Notes: generated by a model from the sequence alone, not told the origin. A DNA stretch of 64,000 bases from CAITWD01 sp963727285 (GCA_963727285.1 CAVSFF010000009.1:930001-994000); one strand, 5' to 3'; positions 1 through 8,841 are shown, counted from the stretch's first letter. Program-made: numbers and translations.

Positions 1-2
1 AC

Positions 3-1010
3 GAAGCTGCAGCGCGCGCGGTACATGAAGGGCACGTCCGTTACGTTCCGGGTCCGGGTCTTCCGGAACTGCGTGACGCAATCGCCGAGGAGGCCACCAA
101 GCGCGGCCGCCCCACCCAGCGCGAAGAAGTGCTGGTCACGATGGGTGCAAAGCACGCCCTGACCCAGTCGCTTTTGACGATGATCGACCAGGGCGACGAG
201 GTCATCTTCCCGAACCCCGGCTACCCGCCGGACGAGTTCTGGATCACCTACGCGGGCGGCAAGGTCGTCTACGCGCCGCTGGTCGAGCCCGACTTCCACT
301 TCGACCTGGACAGTCTGCGCAACCTGATCACGCCCAAGACCAAGATGCTGATCATCAACTCGCCGCAGCGTCCGAACGGCATGGCCGTCGGGCACCTCGA
401 GGAGATTGCACAGATCTGCCTCGAGCGGAACGTCATCGTGCTGACCGACGAGATCTTCAGCCACATGGTCTACGCACCGTCGGTGCACACGACCATTGCC
501 GCCGAGCCGGGGATGGCCGACAACTCCATCCTGGTCGACACGTTCTCCAAGACCTACATCATGACCGGGTTCCGCATCGGCTGGTGTGTGGCCAACAAGG
601 AACTCATCACCGCGATGGACATCTTCCAGCAGAACTCGGTGACCAACGTGCCGGCGTTCGTCCAGCTGGCCGCCTTGGCCGCGATCACCGGCCCCCAGGA
701 GCACGTCCTCGAGACGACCGCGCGCCTGCAGGCCAAGCGCGACAAGACCGTCGCCGCGCTGAATGCGATCGACGGCATCGAGTGCCAGGCACCCGACGGC
801 TCGTTCTACGTGTTCCCGGACATCCGGGGCACCGGCATGACCGCCCAGCAGTTCGCGGACTACCTGATCGAGAACTTCCAGGTCGGCGTCGTCGCCGGTA
901 CCTCATTCGGCGACCGCGGTGAGGGCCACATCCGCCTCACGTACGCTTGCCCGGACGAGGTCCTCGAAGAGGGTCTGGACCGCATTCGCCGTGGAGTCGA
1001 GAACCTCTAA
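3..1010 (+). CDS. Aminotransferase class I/II, 5' end outside window
   Basis: PLP-dependent fold-type I aminotransferase. The frame is already open at base 3, so the N-terminus lies outside the window; about 335 residues are present. The first visible stretch includes RYVPGPGLPELRDAI, the usual segment before the PLP pocket. Also visible are NPGYPPDEFW, an NSPQRPNG version of the NSPxNPTG motif, DEIF (pyridine-ring aspartate), and SKTYIMTGFRIGW with the Schiff-base lysine in SKT and the phosphate-binding arginine. The C-terminal domain is complete. Substrate cannot be told: aspartate, aromatic or branched-chain amino acids are all possible. A MaoC gene follows 40 bp downstream on the same strand. 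Confidence 0.9.
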   Translation, partial: EAAARAVHEGHVRYVPGPGLPELRDAIAEEATKRGRPTQREEVLVTMGAKHALTQSLLTMIDQGDEVIFPNPGYPPDEFWITYAGGKVVYAPLVEPDFHFDLDSLRNLITPKTKMLIINSPQRPNGMAVGHLEEIAQICLERNVIVLTDEIFSHMVYAPSVHTTIAAEPGMADNSILVDTFSKTYIMTGFRIGWCVANKELITAMDIFQQNSVTNVPAFVQLAALAAITGPQEHVLETTARLQAKRDKTVAALNAIDGIECQAPDGSFYVFPDIRGTGMTAQQFADYLIENFQVGVVAGTSFGDRGEGHIRLTYACPDEVLEEGLDRIRRGVENL

Positions 1011-1050
1011 CGCACCACCCCACTCACACCCCAAACCAAGGAGCCTGAGC

Positions 1051-1512
1051 GTGGCTGAAACTCGCCTGCTGTGGGAAGACCTGAACCCCGGAGACGTTGC
1101 GTTCTCCGCAGGTCGTACGATCACCGAAACCGACGTCGTGAGCTTCTGCGGACTGTCGGGCGACTTCAACTGGTTTCACACCGACAAGGTCGCGGCCGAG
1201 CAGTCGGTCTTCGGTCAGCGGGTTGCCCACGGCATGCTCGTTGCATCGATCGCGACCGGCCTCCAGGTCGGTCAGATGGAGCCCAAGATCGCGACAGCCG
1301 CGTTCATGGGTCTCGAGGACTGGCAGTTCCGCGGTGCCGTCTTCTTCGGCGACACGATCCGCGTCAAGCGGACGATCGGCGAGAAGGCCGAACATCCCAA
1401 GAACGCCGGCCAGGGCTTCGTGACCTACGAGTGTGAGGTTCTCAACCAGGACGACAAGGTCGTTCAGAAGGGCAAGTGGAAGATGCTTGTCCGGCGCCGC
1501 ACCGACGGCTGA
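1051..1512 (+). CDS. MaoC-like (hot-dog) dehydratase
   Basis: A 153-residue single hot-dog protein of the (R)-specific enoyl-CoA hydratase / MaoC family, expected to hydrate a 2-enoyl thioester. SGDFNWFHTD corresponds to the catalytic SGDxNPxHxD motif, followed by FGQRVAHGML, typical of the family. The start is GTG 1051, chosen because AAGGAG lies at 1038-1043 with seven bases between; the frame extends further upstream but that part looks non-coding. A 13-bp hairpin follows the stop. Acyl-CoA genes nearby fit a role in fatty or branched acyl-CoA metabolism; the substrate is not evident. Confidence 0.85.
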   Translation: MAETRLLWEDLNPGDVAFSAGRTITETDVVSFCGLSGDFNWFHTDKVAAEQSVFGQRVAHGMLVASIATGLQVGQMEPKIATAAFMGLEDWQFRGAVFFGDTIRVKRTIGEKAEHPKNAGQGFVTYECEVLNQDDKVVQKGKWKMLVRRRTDG

Positions 1513-1527
1513 CCGACCGTTCCAGCC

Positions 1528-1558
1528 GACGGGCGGGCACCTCGGGTGCCCGCCCGTC
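1528..1558 (+). terminator. Hairpin terminator after MaoC gene
   Basis: A perfect 13-bp GC-rich stem with a 5-base loop (CTCGG) begins 15 bases after the MaoC stop. There is no clear T tract, which is common in high-GC actinobacteria. A second short palindrome (GCGCTGATCAGCGC, 1559-1572) follows directly. Confidence 0.7.
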
Positions 1559-1646
1559 GCGCTGATCAGCGCCACGCCGCGTCGTGGCGCCGCCCGCCGC
1601 CCCATCCCCGGGCACCCGAGCCAACACGGCAATCACACCGCGAGCC

Positions 1647-2015
1647 TCAGCACACCGGGCCGATGCTCGACGCCGTCTGTCGCAGAATCCGTCGGATGAT
1701 CCCGTCATCGAGCTGGTCCGAGCGGCGGTAGCGAATGCAGCCCTTCGCGAGGTCGAGGCCGACGAGGTCCTCGCGGAAGGCCTCCATCACGTCCGTGCGG
1801 GTGACGTACAGCGACAGGTACCGCTTCTGGCTTGCGAACCCGATCTCGACGTCGGCCCCCGGAGTCCGGGCGTAGCCGGGCATGCCGTAACGGAGCTCTT
1901 CGACAAAGCCCGTGAGCTCGCTGCGACAGAGGCGTCGGAGCGTCCCGAGTGCGGCCCGGCGATCCGGGCGTGCAGCCGCGATGTACTCGGTCACACGGTC
2001 ATCGGGCGCGATCAC
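1647..2015 (-). CDS. DUF1801 (YdhG-like) domain protein
   Basis: A 122-residue soluble protein. The pattern V(T)EYIA...R..L..LR..., ELRYGMPGYAR, IGFASQKRYLSLYV and DLAKGCIRYRRSDQLDD matches the DUF1801/YdhG family (IYGMP, FAAxKxHxSLY, GKGCIRF), a small alpha/beta fold of unknown biochemical function. It starts at GTG 2015 without a convincing Shine-Dalgarno. It lies downstream of the acyl-CoA dehydrogenase on the same strand but is separated from it by a strong hairpin, so it is probably a separate transcript. Confidence 0.8.
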   Translation of the reverse strand: MIAPDDRVTEYIAAARPDRRAALGTLRRLCRSELTGFVEELRYGMPGYARTPGADVEIGFASQKRYLSLYVTRTDVMEAFREDLVGLDLAKGCIRYRRSDQLDDGIIRRILRQTASSIGPVC

Positions 2016-2041
2016 GATTCCACCGCCGTGACGAAGTGACG

Positions 2042-2080
2042 GCCGGGGACCGCGATCGTCAGACGATCGCGGTCCCCGGC
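2042..2080 (-). terminator. Strong hairpin terminator after acyl-CoA dehydrogenase
   Basis: A perfect 18-bp stem (2042-2059 pairing with 2063-2080) with a 3-base loop sits 11 bases past the acyl-CoA dehydrogenase stop. Confidence 0.8.
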
Positions 2081-2091
2081 GCAGTGCAGGT

Positions 2092-3237
2092 CTACAGGCC
2101 GATTTCCTTGCTGATGATCAGCTGCTGGATCTCGCTCGTACCTTCGGTGATCGATGCCAACTTGGCGTCGCGGTAGTAGCGCTCCACGGGGTATTCGACG
2201 ACGTAGCCGTAACCGCCGTGGATCTGGACGGCCTCGCGGCAGACGTAGTCGGCGACCTCGGCCGAGAAGTACTTGGCCATCGACGCTTCCTTGACGCACG
2301 GCTTGCCGCTGGCGTAGAGCCATGCGGCCTTGTAGGCCAGGCTCTTTGCGGCTTCGATCTTGGTCGCCATATCCGCCAGCTTGAAGCGGATCGCCTGGAA
2401 CTTGGACAGCGACCGCCCGAACGCCTCACGCTCGAGGGAGTACTGGCGGGCCGCCTCGAATGCGGCTTCGGCGATCGCCGCGGACTTGACACCGTGCGAG
2501 ACGCGGCCGGTGATCAGTGCCTCCATCAGGGCGCCGAACGCGCCTTCCTTTCCACCCAGCAGGGCCTCTTCGGGGACTTCGCAGTCCTCGAACAGCAACT
2601 CGGCCGTGTCGGATGAACGGTGGCCCATCTTCTCGAGCTTTCGGGTCACCTCGAAGCCCGGCGTGTCGCGGTCGACGATGAACACGCTGATGCCCTCGCC
2701 GCGCCTGCTCTTGTCGGTGTAGGCGGCGACGAGGCAGAAGTCGCAGATCGTGCCGTTGGTGATGAAGTTCTTGCGGCCGTTGAGCACATAGCCGCCGTTC
2801 TTCTTGTCGGCGCGGGTCGCGAGGCCGGCGGCGTCGGATCCGGTGTTGGGCTCGGTGATGGCGTACGCGCCGATGATCTCGCCCGCAATGGCGCGCGGAA
2901 GGTAGGCCTCACGCTGGGCATCGGTGCCGAACTTGTAGATCGGAAAGGCCGCGAGGTCGGCGTGCGCGTTGACGGACGCCGTGATCCCCGCGCAGACCTT
3001 CGCCATCTCTTCGACGAAGATGCACTCGGTGATCTTGTCGGCCCCGATCCCGCCGTACTCCTCGGGAAACACGATCCCGAGCAGCCCGAGCTCACCCAGC
3101 TTGGGCAGGAGGTCCACCGGGAACTTCTCCGATCGCTCAGCCTCTTCCACGAGCGGAAGGATCTCGGCGTTCGCGAACTCGCGAACCATCTCGCGGAGGT
3201 CGTTCTGCTCCTCCGTAAACTCGTAACTCAGAGCCAT
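2092..3237 (-). CDS. Acyl-CoA dehydrogenase
   Basis: FAD-dependent acyl-CoA dehydrogenase of 381 residues, the normal family length, oxidising acyl-CoA to 2-enoyl-CoA. The first signature is YAITEPNTGSDAAG, the second GGYGYVVEYPVERYYRDAK; ITEGTSEIQ near the C-terminus carries the probable catalytic glutamate. The ATG at 3237 is preceded by a GGGGAG ribosome site. On the opposite strand an SDR gene starts 90 bp away; both genes have a TAGACT box in the shared upstream region. The chain length of the substrate cannot be read from the sequence. Confidence 0.93.
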   Translation of the reverse strand: MALSYEFTEEQNDLREMVREFANAEILPLVEEAERSEKFPVDLLPKLGELGLLGIVFPEEYGGIGADKITECIFVEEMAKVCAGITASVNAHADLAAFPIYKFGTDAQREAYLPRAIAGEIIGAYAITEPNTGSDAAGLATRADKKNGGYVLNGRKNFITNGTICDFCLVAAYTDKSRRGEGISVFIVDRDTPGFEVTRKLEKMGHRSSDTAELLFEDCEVPEEALLGGKEGAFGALMEALITGRVSHGVKSAAIAEAAFEAARQYSLEREAFGRSLSKFQAIRFKLADMATKIEAAKSLAYKAAWLYASGKPCVKEASMAKYFSAEVADYVCREAVQIHGGYGYVVEYPVERYYRDAKLASITEGTSEIQQLIISKEIGL

Positions 3238-3297
3238 CGTGGACTGCTCCCCCTGGGCTGGACTCCGCGTGCACGCGCGGCGGAAATTGACTCGCGG

Positions 3298-3324
3298 AGT
3301 CTACCGCGGCGAGACCGGTAGACT
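3298..3324. promoter_or_regulatory. Divergent -10 boxes (TAGACT on each strand)
   Basis: Minus-strand TAGACT at 3303-3298 faces the acyl-CoA dehydrogenase; plus-strand TAGACT at 3319-3324 lies 3 or 6 bases before the GTG codons of the SDR gene. The latter spacing suggests a leaderless SDR transcript. Confidence 0.5.
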
Positions 3325-3327
3325 GAC

Positions 3328-4095
3328 GTGGTGCAGGAGAATCCGTACCGTCTCGATGATCGAACGATCATTGTCACTGGGGCATCACGCGGGATCGGCG
3401 CAGAGGTCGCGCGGGTCGCTGCCCGCCAAGGCGCGAACCTTGTGCTGGTCGCCCGTTCCAAAGACGACCTGGCCGCGGTCGCCGGGGAGCTCGACACGGA
3501 TGTCCGCGTCGTCGACGGGGACGTGTCGGACACCGAGACCGCCGAGCGTGCCCTCGACGCGGCCGAGGACCTCGGCACCAGGGTCTGGGGTCTCGTCAAC
3601 AACGCCGGCATCAACCCGTACTACCGCCAGACGATCGATACGCCCCTCCACGAGTGGGACGACGTGCTGCGGGTCAATCTGCTCGGCGCGGCGGTGTTCG
3701 CGCGGGCGGTCGGGCGGGTCATGGTGGACGGCGGCGGCGGTCGCATCGTCAACCTGGGCTCGATCGCCGGCCTGACCGGACTCCCCAACATCGGCCCCTA
3801 CAACGCCTCCAAGGCGGCGCTCGACGCGATGACGCGGACACTGTGTGTCGAACTCGGGCCCAGCGGCGTGCTGGTCAACTCCGTCGCCCCGGGGACGATC
3901 CGCAGCGAGATGATCGACGGGCTGCTGACCGCCAACCCGGCTCTCGCCGAACGGCTGGTGGCAAAGGCCCCGCTCGGGCGGATCGGCTATCTCCACGAAG
4001 CGGCCGAGCCCATCGTGTTCTTGCTCACCGACGCGGCGAGCTTCATCACCGGCCACGTGCTCGTGGTCGACGGCGGACGACTGGCCGCCGGCTAG
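3328..4095 (+). CDS. SDR-family oxidoreductase
   Basis: Short-chain dehydrogenase/reductase, 255 residues. TGASRGIGAEVA is the glycine-rich NAD(P)-binding motif, NNAGINP the NNAG motif, and the catalytic set is S (NLGSIAGL), Y and K (YNASK). The C-terminus has FITGHVLVVDGG, as in FabG-like enzymes. Two GTG codons in tandem (3328, 3331) can start it. No Shine-Dalgarno is seen, and TAGACT at 3319-3324 suits a leaderless start at 3331. The GMC oxidoreductase follows after 26 bp, so the two probably form an operon oxidising an alcohol or sugar-like substrate. Confidence 0.9.
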   Translation: MVQENPYRLDDRTIIVTGASRGIGAEVARVAARQGANLVLVARSKDDLAAVAGELDTDVRVVDGDVSDTETAERALDAAEDLGTRVWGLVNNAGINPYYRQTIDTPLHEWDDVLRVNLLGAAVFARAVGRVMVDGGGGRIVNLGSIAGLTGLPNIGPYNASKAALDAMTRTLCVELGPSGVLVNSVAPGTIRSEMIDGLLTANPALAERLVAKAPLGRIGYLHEAAEPIVFLLTDAASFITGHVLVVDGGRLAAG

Positions 4096-4121
4096 CCGGA
4101 CACCATCGACGGAGGCGGCGA

Positions 4122-5615
4122 ATGCGGGTCGTGATCTGTGGCGCGGGAACGGCCGGGTGCGTGACCGCCGCCCGGTTGAGCGAGGACCCCGGAACCGAGG
4201 TCGTGCTGTTGGAGGCGGGGCCGCACTACACCCCCGGCAACTGGCCCGCCGAGCTGTCGCACGCGTATCGGATCATCAAGGAGAGCCACGACTGGGACTA
4301 CCTCGCCCAGGCCGGGGCCTCGCCGCGGCTCGTGCACGTGCCCCGGGGCAGGGTCGTCGGCGGCTCGTCGGTCACGAACGCGACGATCGCGCTGCGGGGC
4401 CTGCCTGAGCACTACGACGAGTGGAACGACTACGTCGACGGGTACGACTGGGCAAGCTGGCTGCCGTGGTTCCGCGCGATCGAGCGCGACGTGCAGTTCG
4501 GAGATCGCGACTATCACGGCGACCGCGGCCCGATTCCGATCAACCGGTACCCGCGCCAGGACTGGTACCCGCTGTTTGAACGCTTCGCCGAATCGGCGCT
4601 GCGTGCGGGTCATCCATGGACCGACGATCACAACGCGCCGGACGCGGCCGGCGTCGGCCCGACCCCGTTCAACATGCTCGACGGCATCCGTCAGACCCCG
4701 GCCGACCACTATCTCGATCCGGCACTGACGCGGCCCAACCTGACGTTGATCTCGGGCGTGACCTGCGACCGCATCCGGTTCTCCGGACAGACGGCCGTTG
4801 GCGTCGAGGCACTGACTGCAGACGGTTCACTGATCGCCATCGACGCGGACCACGTGATCGTGGCACTGGGCACATACGCCAGCCCGGCGCTCCTGCTGCG
4901 CTCCGGCGTCGGTCCGGCCGACGCACTGGCACCGCATGGCATCCCGCTCGTCCATGAGCTCGACGCGGTCGGCAACGGCATGCAGGACCACCCGAAGATC
5001 TCCTACCGATTCTGGATCGACACACCGGTCCCGACATGGCCGCACCCGTGGATTCAGGTGCTGCTCACCGCGTACGGTGACGTGGCCGGCGACCCACGCC
5101 TGTTCCAGGTGATGCCATATGTCGGACAGGACACCGCCGGTCACCGCTTCACGGAGTTCAACCTCCAGGTCGCCGACGCCCGCGGGCGCACGGGGACCAT
5201 CCGGCTGCAGGGACGCGACCCGCGACTTCAGCCGGTCCTGCGCATGGGGTGGCTGGAGGACGTTGGCGACCGGACGCTGTCGGTCGTCGGGGGCGAGGAG
5301 CTCATGCGGGTCGCCGCCACACAACCGCTGGCCGACGTCATGGTGCCCTGGCCGAACCAGCTCGATCCCGATCACGCCTTGCGCACCGTCGAGACCTTTC
5401 ACCACGTCGTCGGATCTCTGCGGATGGGGCGGGCGGGTGACCCGACCGCCGTCGTCGACGCGGACGGACGCGTGCTCGGGCTCGACGGTGTGTCCTGCTT
5501 CGACGCGTCGGTGATCCCGCGCATCCCGTCGGCGAACACCCACCTCGCCGTGATCGCCCTGGCCGAGCGACTCTCGGACACGTTTCGCCACGGGGTCGTC
5601 GCTCCCGGGGCGTGA
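4122..5615 (+). CDS. GMC-family FAD oxidoreductase
   Basis: Glucose-methanol-choline oxidoreductase of 497 residues. It has an N-terminal FAD-binding motif GAGTAGCVTAARL (about 7-19), GRVVGGSSVTNATIALRG (GMC signature 1), and a C-terminal GMC domain with HHVVGSLRMG and PSANTHLAVIALAE, which carry the paired active-site histidines. ATG 4122 is chosen because GGAGG lies 6 bases upstream and the FAD motif starts within seven residues of it. It probably oxidises a primary alcohol using FAD. It is downstream of and close to the SDR gene. No signal peptide is visible, so it should be cytoplasmic. Confidence 0.9.
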   Translation: MRVVICGAGTAGCVTAARLSEDPGTEVVLLEAGPHYTPGNWPAELSHAYRIIKESHDWDYLAQAGASPRLVHVPRGRVVGGSSVTNATIALRGLPEHYDEWNDYVDGYDWASWLPWFRAIERDVQFGDRDYHGDRGPIPINRYPRQDWYPLFERFAESALRAGHPWTDDHNAPDAAGVGPTPFNMLDGIRQTPADHYLDPALTRPNLTLISGVTCDRIRFSGQTAVGVEALTADGSLIAIDADHVIVALGTYASPALLLRSGVGPADALAPHGIPLVHELDAVGNGMQDHPKISYRFWIDTPVPTWPHPWIQVLLTAYGDVAGDPRLFQVMPYVGQDTAGHRFTEFNLQVADARGRTGTIRLQGRDPRLQPVLRMGWLEDVGDRTLSVVGGEELMRVAATQPLADVMVPWPNQLDPDHALRTVETFHHVVGSLRMGRAGDPTAVVDADGRVLGLDGVSCFDASVIPRIPSANTHLAVIALAERLSDTFRHGVVAPGA

Positions 5616-5672
5616 CGCACGGACGTGCGTACGGCCACACGTGTCGTGCGCACTCCCGCCGCGTCCGAGTAC

Positions 5673-5678
5673 TAGTCT
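5673..5678 (+). promoter_or_regulatory. Candidate -10 box for cyclophilin gene
   Basis: TAGTCT about 40 bases before the chosen TTG start and 4 bases before an in-frame GTG (5683). Confidence 0.4.
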
Positions 5679-5718
5679 TTGGGTGTCAAACCACCGAATC
5701 GCACCCGGAGACGACCTC

Positions 5719-6225
5719 TTGCCTAGCCTTCCGCCGCCTGCGGACCCGTCCGCAAAGTACGTTGCGTCGATCGAGACCGATGCCGGCGTCATCGAAATCG
5801 CGCTGTGGCCCGACCTCGCACCCCAGACGGTCGGCAACTTTGTCGGTCTGGCCGAGTCCGGCTTCTACGACGGGACGGTGTTCCACCGTGTCATTCGCGG
5901 GTTCATGATCCAGGGCGGGTGCCCGCGCGGCGACGGCCGCGGCACGCCCGGATACCAGTTCGAGGACGAGTTCAATGAGCGCAAACTGGTGCGCGGCGTC
6001 TTGGCGATGGCCAACGCCGGACCGAACACCAACGGCAGCCAGTTCTTCATCGTGACCGCTCCGGCGACCCCCCACCTCGACGGCGCGCACACCGGCTTCG
6101 GCGAAGTGATCTCCGGCATGGATGTCGTCGACGCGATCGAGGGCACGGCGACCGCCCGTGGCGACCGCCCGGTCACGGACCAGACGGTGCGGGGCATCAC
6201 GATCGCGAAGTCCGACGCCGTCTAG
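5719..6225 (+). CDS. ppiB: Peptidyl-prolyl cis-trans isomerase, cyclophilin type
   Basis: Cyclophilin of 168 residues, accelerating proline isomerisation during folding. The catalytic block FHRVIRGFMIQGG, the NTNGSQFFI motif and FGEVISGMDVVD are all present. Start chosen at TTG 5719, eight bases after GGAG (5707-5710); an upstream in-frame GTG at 5683 is a less likely alternative. There is no signal peptide, so it is cytoplasmic. A short hypothetical gene follows on the same strand after 54 bp. Confidence 0.9.
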   Translation: MPSLPPPADPSAKYVASIETDAGVIEIALWPDLAPQTVGNFVGLAESGFYDGTVFHRVIRGFMIQGGCPRGDGRGTPGYQFEDEFNERKLVRGVLAMANAGPNTNGSQFFIVTAPATPHLDGAHTGFGEVISGMDVVDAIEGTATARGDRPVTDQTVRGITIAKSDAV

Positions 6226-6279
6226 TCATCGCGCGGCGCGTCATGCAATCGCGACCGACCACATCATGAGCACCACCCG

Positions 6280-6729
6280 ATGACCACGGCGCCCGCACCG
6301 GCCTGGGAGGTCACGTTCCTGCGCCGCGCCCGGGACTCCTCCCGGGCGCGGATCGCGGGACGACTCGTGCTCGAGGCACCGGATCTCGACCACGCCCGCC
6401 GCGTCGCGGAACAGGCCCTGACCGAACGGCGTGAGAAGACACGCCGCAGCGGTGAAACGTCGGTGTGGTCACTGGGGTTGCTGCGCCCGCTGACCCCGAA
6501 AGCCCCGGGCACCAAGTGCTACCGCGTGACCTTTGCCCAGTGGGAGTCGTTCGATGACCATTTTGAGCGCAACGACGTCCACGAGCTCGACCTGTGGGCG
6601 GCGAACGCCGCGGGCGCCCGGCGCCTCGCCCAGCAGGAGATCCAGATGGTGCGCACCTACCAACCCTCATGGCGAATCCGCAGCGTCGAGGCCGTTCCGG
6701 CCGACGACTCCGGCATCGACACCGTCTAG
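6280..6729 (+). CDS. Hypothetical protein with internal duplication
   Basis: A 149-residue soluble protein that I do not recognise. It reads as two related halves: the first has WEVTF ... LVLEAPDLDHARRVAEQAL, the second YRVTF ... LDLWAANAAGARRLAQQEI, each a strand followed by a helix with an ARRxA motif. The C-terminal stretch SWRIRSVEAV is another strand. No catalytic residue pattern is evident. Its stop codon overlaps the stop of the convergent aldehyde dehydrogenase gene by three bases. The good codon bias and fit between neighbours support a real gene. Confidence 0.65.
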   Translation: MTTAPAPAWEVTFLRRARDSSRARIAGRLVLEAPDLDHARRVAEQALTERREKTRRSGETSVWSLGLLRPLTPKAPGTKCYRVTFAQWESFDDHFERNDVHELDLWAANAAGARRLAQQEIQMVRTYQPSWRIRSVEAVPADDSGIDTV

Positions 6730-8036
6730 GCGGTGTGCAGCCGCCGGGCGTAGACGAGCTGCTCGAGCTTCGGACGTGCCCCGCCGAAGCCGCTGTCCCG
6801 CACGCCACCGACCACCAGATGCGGATCCTGGTAGAGCGGGCTCTCATTGATCAGGAGCCGCCCGACCCGCAGGGTCCGGCCGATGTGTGCGTGATCGTCC
6901 GGGGTCCCGCCGAAGATCGATACGCCGATACCGAACCGCGTGTCGCCGGCGAGCGCCGTGGCGTCGGCGGCGTCGGCCACCAACACCACCCCGCGAATCG
7001 GGGCAAAGATCTCGTCTCGCCAGAGATCGAGCTCGCGCAGTCGCGCGCGCGGCAGCAGCACCAGCCGCGGCGACGCGTCACCGGCCACCGGGGTCCGGCC
7101 CACGACCAGCTCACCCCCGGCGGCGAGGGCCGCCGCGCACGCAGCCTCGGCGACGGTCTGGTCGGCGGCGAGGTTGACGGCGAGGTCGGTCGCCGGATCA
7201 CCCGGGTCACCGACCACGATCCGGCCGGCCTCCGCCACAAGCGCCGGGCGCAGGTCGGACCAGAGTTCGTCGTGTACCAGGATGCGTTTGGCCGAAAAGC
7301 AGAGTTGACCGGAATTGGCGAAGGCGCCGAGCGTGATCGCCCGGGCCGCAGCCGCGAGATCGGCCCCGGGCAGGACGATCAGCGCGTCGTTGCCCGATGC
7401 CTCCGGGATGTAGGGCCGCATCACCGTCCCCCGGGTGTACGCGTCCGCCAGGATCCCGAGGTGCCCGACACACGTCGCGGACGAGGCATGCGCGACGATC
7501 GCGTCGATACCGGGATCGGTCAGGAGCCCGGGGACGCCGTCGCGGCCGCACTCGACGACCTGCAGCGCACCGCCCGGCCAGGGGCCCGCAAGCGCATGCA
7601 GGACCGCGTCTGTCGTGCGCGCGACGCGGCGCGACGGCCGGCACACCACGCCGTTGCCGGCGAGCAGCGCCGACATGCTGACGACGGTCGGCACCCAGAT
7701 CGGCGAATTCGCCGAATGCAGGCCGAGCACCACCCCGAACGGATGCCATTCCAGCGTCGTCACCCCCGAGACCGCTGGCACCGGACGGGGTCGCAGGGCA
7801 TCGGCAAAGTCCGGCAGGGCATCCAGCAGCAGCAGGGCCGAACGGAGCTCGCGTTCGGCAAACTTGCGCGGCATCCCGCCCTCGTCGACGGCCTGAGCGA
7901 CGATGTCGTCCCCGGTAGCGGCCAGGCGTTCGCGGCTCCGGGCGACCCGCACCAGCCGCTCGTCGAGCGTCAGCGACGCCACGGCTGGCTGGGCGCGCCC
8001 GGCGTCTGCGATCCGACGTGCCAGCGATTCGGTCAT
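6726..8036 (-). CDS. Aldehyde dehydrogenase-family protein
   Basis: NAD(P)-dependent aldehyde dehydrogenase superfamily, 436 residues. The nucleophile cysteine is in NSGQLCFSAKR and the general-base region reads PEASGNDALIV in place of the usual ELGGKSP. RDEIFAPIRGVV matches the family's E(x)FGPV segment, and the C-terminus has FGGARPK. The start is ATG 8036, 8 bases after TAGAGT (8050-8045, minus); a longer open frame upstream lies over the neighbouring methyltransferase. The variant PEASG suggests a specialised subfamily. The substrate is unknown. Confidence 0.85.
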   Translation of the reverse strand: MTESLARRIADAGRAQPAVASLTLDERLVRVARSRERLAATGDDIVAQAVDEGGMPRKFAERELRSALLLLDALPDFADALRPRPVPAVSGVTTLEWHPFGVVLGLHSANSPIWVPTVVSMSALLAGNGVVCRPSRRVARTTDAVLHALAGPWPGGALQVVECGRDGVPGLLTDPGIDAIVAHASSATCVGHLGILADAYTRGTVMRPYIPEASGNDALIVLPGADLAAAARAITLGAFANSGQLCFSAKRILVHDELWSDLRPALVAEAGRIVVGDPGDPATDLAVNLAADQTVAEAACAAALAAGGELVVGRTPVAGDASPRLVLLPRARLRELDLWRDEIFAPIRGVVLVADAADATALAGDTRFGIGVSIFGGTPDDHAHIGRTLRVGRLLINESPLYQDPHLVVGGVRDSGFGGARPKLEQLVYARRLHTA

Positions 8037-8841
8037 GGCCGTGGACTCTAACGACCTCCTGCCGGCGGGGCTCCTGGTCGCCGGCACCCCGAACGACTTG
8101 CGGGCCGAATTCCCGGCGATTGCCCTCATGCAGCCGGTTGACGTGCAGGTGGGCGGCATCGTCTGCGCGCCCCGTGCCGCGCCCGAGCTGGCGCGTCGGG
8201 GCATTGGCGCCTGCCGGCTGCCGATGACGCCCCTGGAGACGCCGCCGGGATGGCCCGACCCGCCGTCGCTGACCGTCGGGACCTGGTATCTGCGCTCGCC
8301 CGCCCACATGCCGCCGCCACCGGGATTCCGGCAACTTGTGCAGGTCCGCGGCGAGGGGTTCGGGGCCTGGCCGCACGCGACGACGCTCATGTGCCTGGCG
8401 GCGATCGCGACGCTGGAGGATGGAGCGGCCGTCGACGTCGGGTGCGGCTCCGGTCTGCTGACCCAGGCCTGGGCTGCGCTGCGCGGTCCGGTCGCGGCGC
8501 TCGACATCGACCCGCGCGCCGTGACGCACGCCACGGCATCGTTGGCGCATGCGCAGCCGCGGTTCCCGGTGACGATCGCCCACGCGCCGCTTGCCCGCAT
8601 CCTGCCGACCGTGACCGCACCGATGCTGTTGGCCAACGTCCCGCCCGTCGCCCACACCGCCATCCTGCAGACGCTTCCCCTCGCCGTCCGCACGATCCTC
8701 GTCTCGGGGATCCGCGTCCGCGCGGCCGCGACGCCGCTGGCCGCCTACGCCGCCGCCGGCTTCATCGCGGCCGCCACGGACTCCCGCGAGGGGTGGGGGT
8801 GCTGGGTGCTGCGGCGCACCGGATCACTTCCAGCTGCGTGA
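8035..8841 (+). CDS. PrmA-like class I methyltransferase
   Basis: About 268 residues with the SAM-binding motif I AVDVGCGSGLLTQAW and an acidic motif II LDIDPRAV. LANVPPV stands where PrmA-type enzymes have an ANxxxxP/NPP motif. An N-terminal domain of about 110 residues precedes the methyltransferase core, an arrangement recalling ribosomal protein L11 methyltransferase. Start is ATG 8035 or GTG 8041; ATG 8035 overlaps the start codon of the divergent aldehyde dehydrogenase gene. It methylates a protein or small molecule not identifiable here. Confidence 0.75.
   Translation: MAVDSNDLLPAGLLVAGTPNDLRAEFPAIALMQPVDVQVGGIVCAPRAAPELARRGIGACRLPMTPLETPPGWPDPPSLTVGTWYLRSPAHMPPPPGFRQLVQVRGEGFGAWPHATTLMCLAAIATLEDGAAVDVGCGSGLLTQAWAALRGPVAALDIDPRAVTHATASLAHAQPRFPVTIAHAPLARILPTVTAPMLLANVPPVAHTAILQTLPLAVRTILVSGIRVRAAATPLAAYAAAGFIAAATDSREGWGCWVLRRTGSLPAA
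8045..8050 (-). promoter_or_regulatory. Candidate -10 box, leaderless aldehyde dehydrogenase start
   Basis: TAGAGT on the minus strand lies 8 bases before ATG 8036. An AGGAGG a little further upstream is about 20 bases away, too far to be a normal ribosome site. Confidence 0.45.

Noticed and set aside
1559..1572. Palindrome GCGCTGATCAGCGC
   Set aside because: Noted as part of the terminator area; a 14-base palindrome alone does not support an operator.
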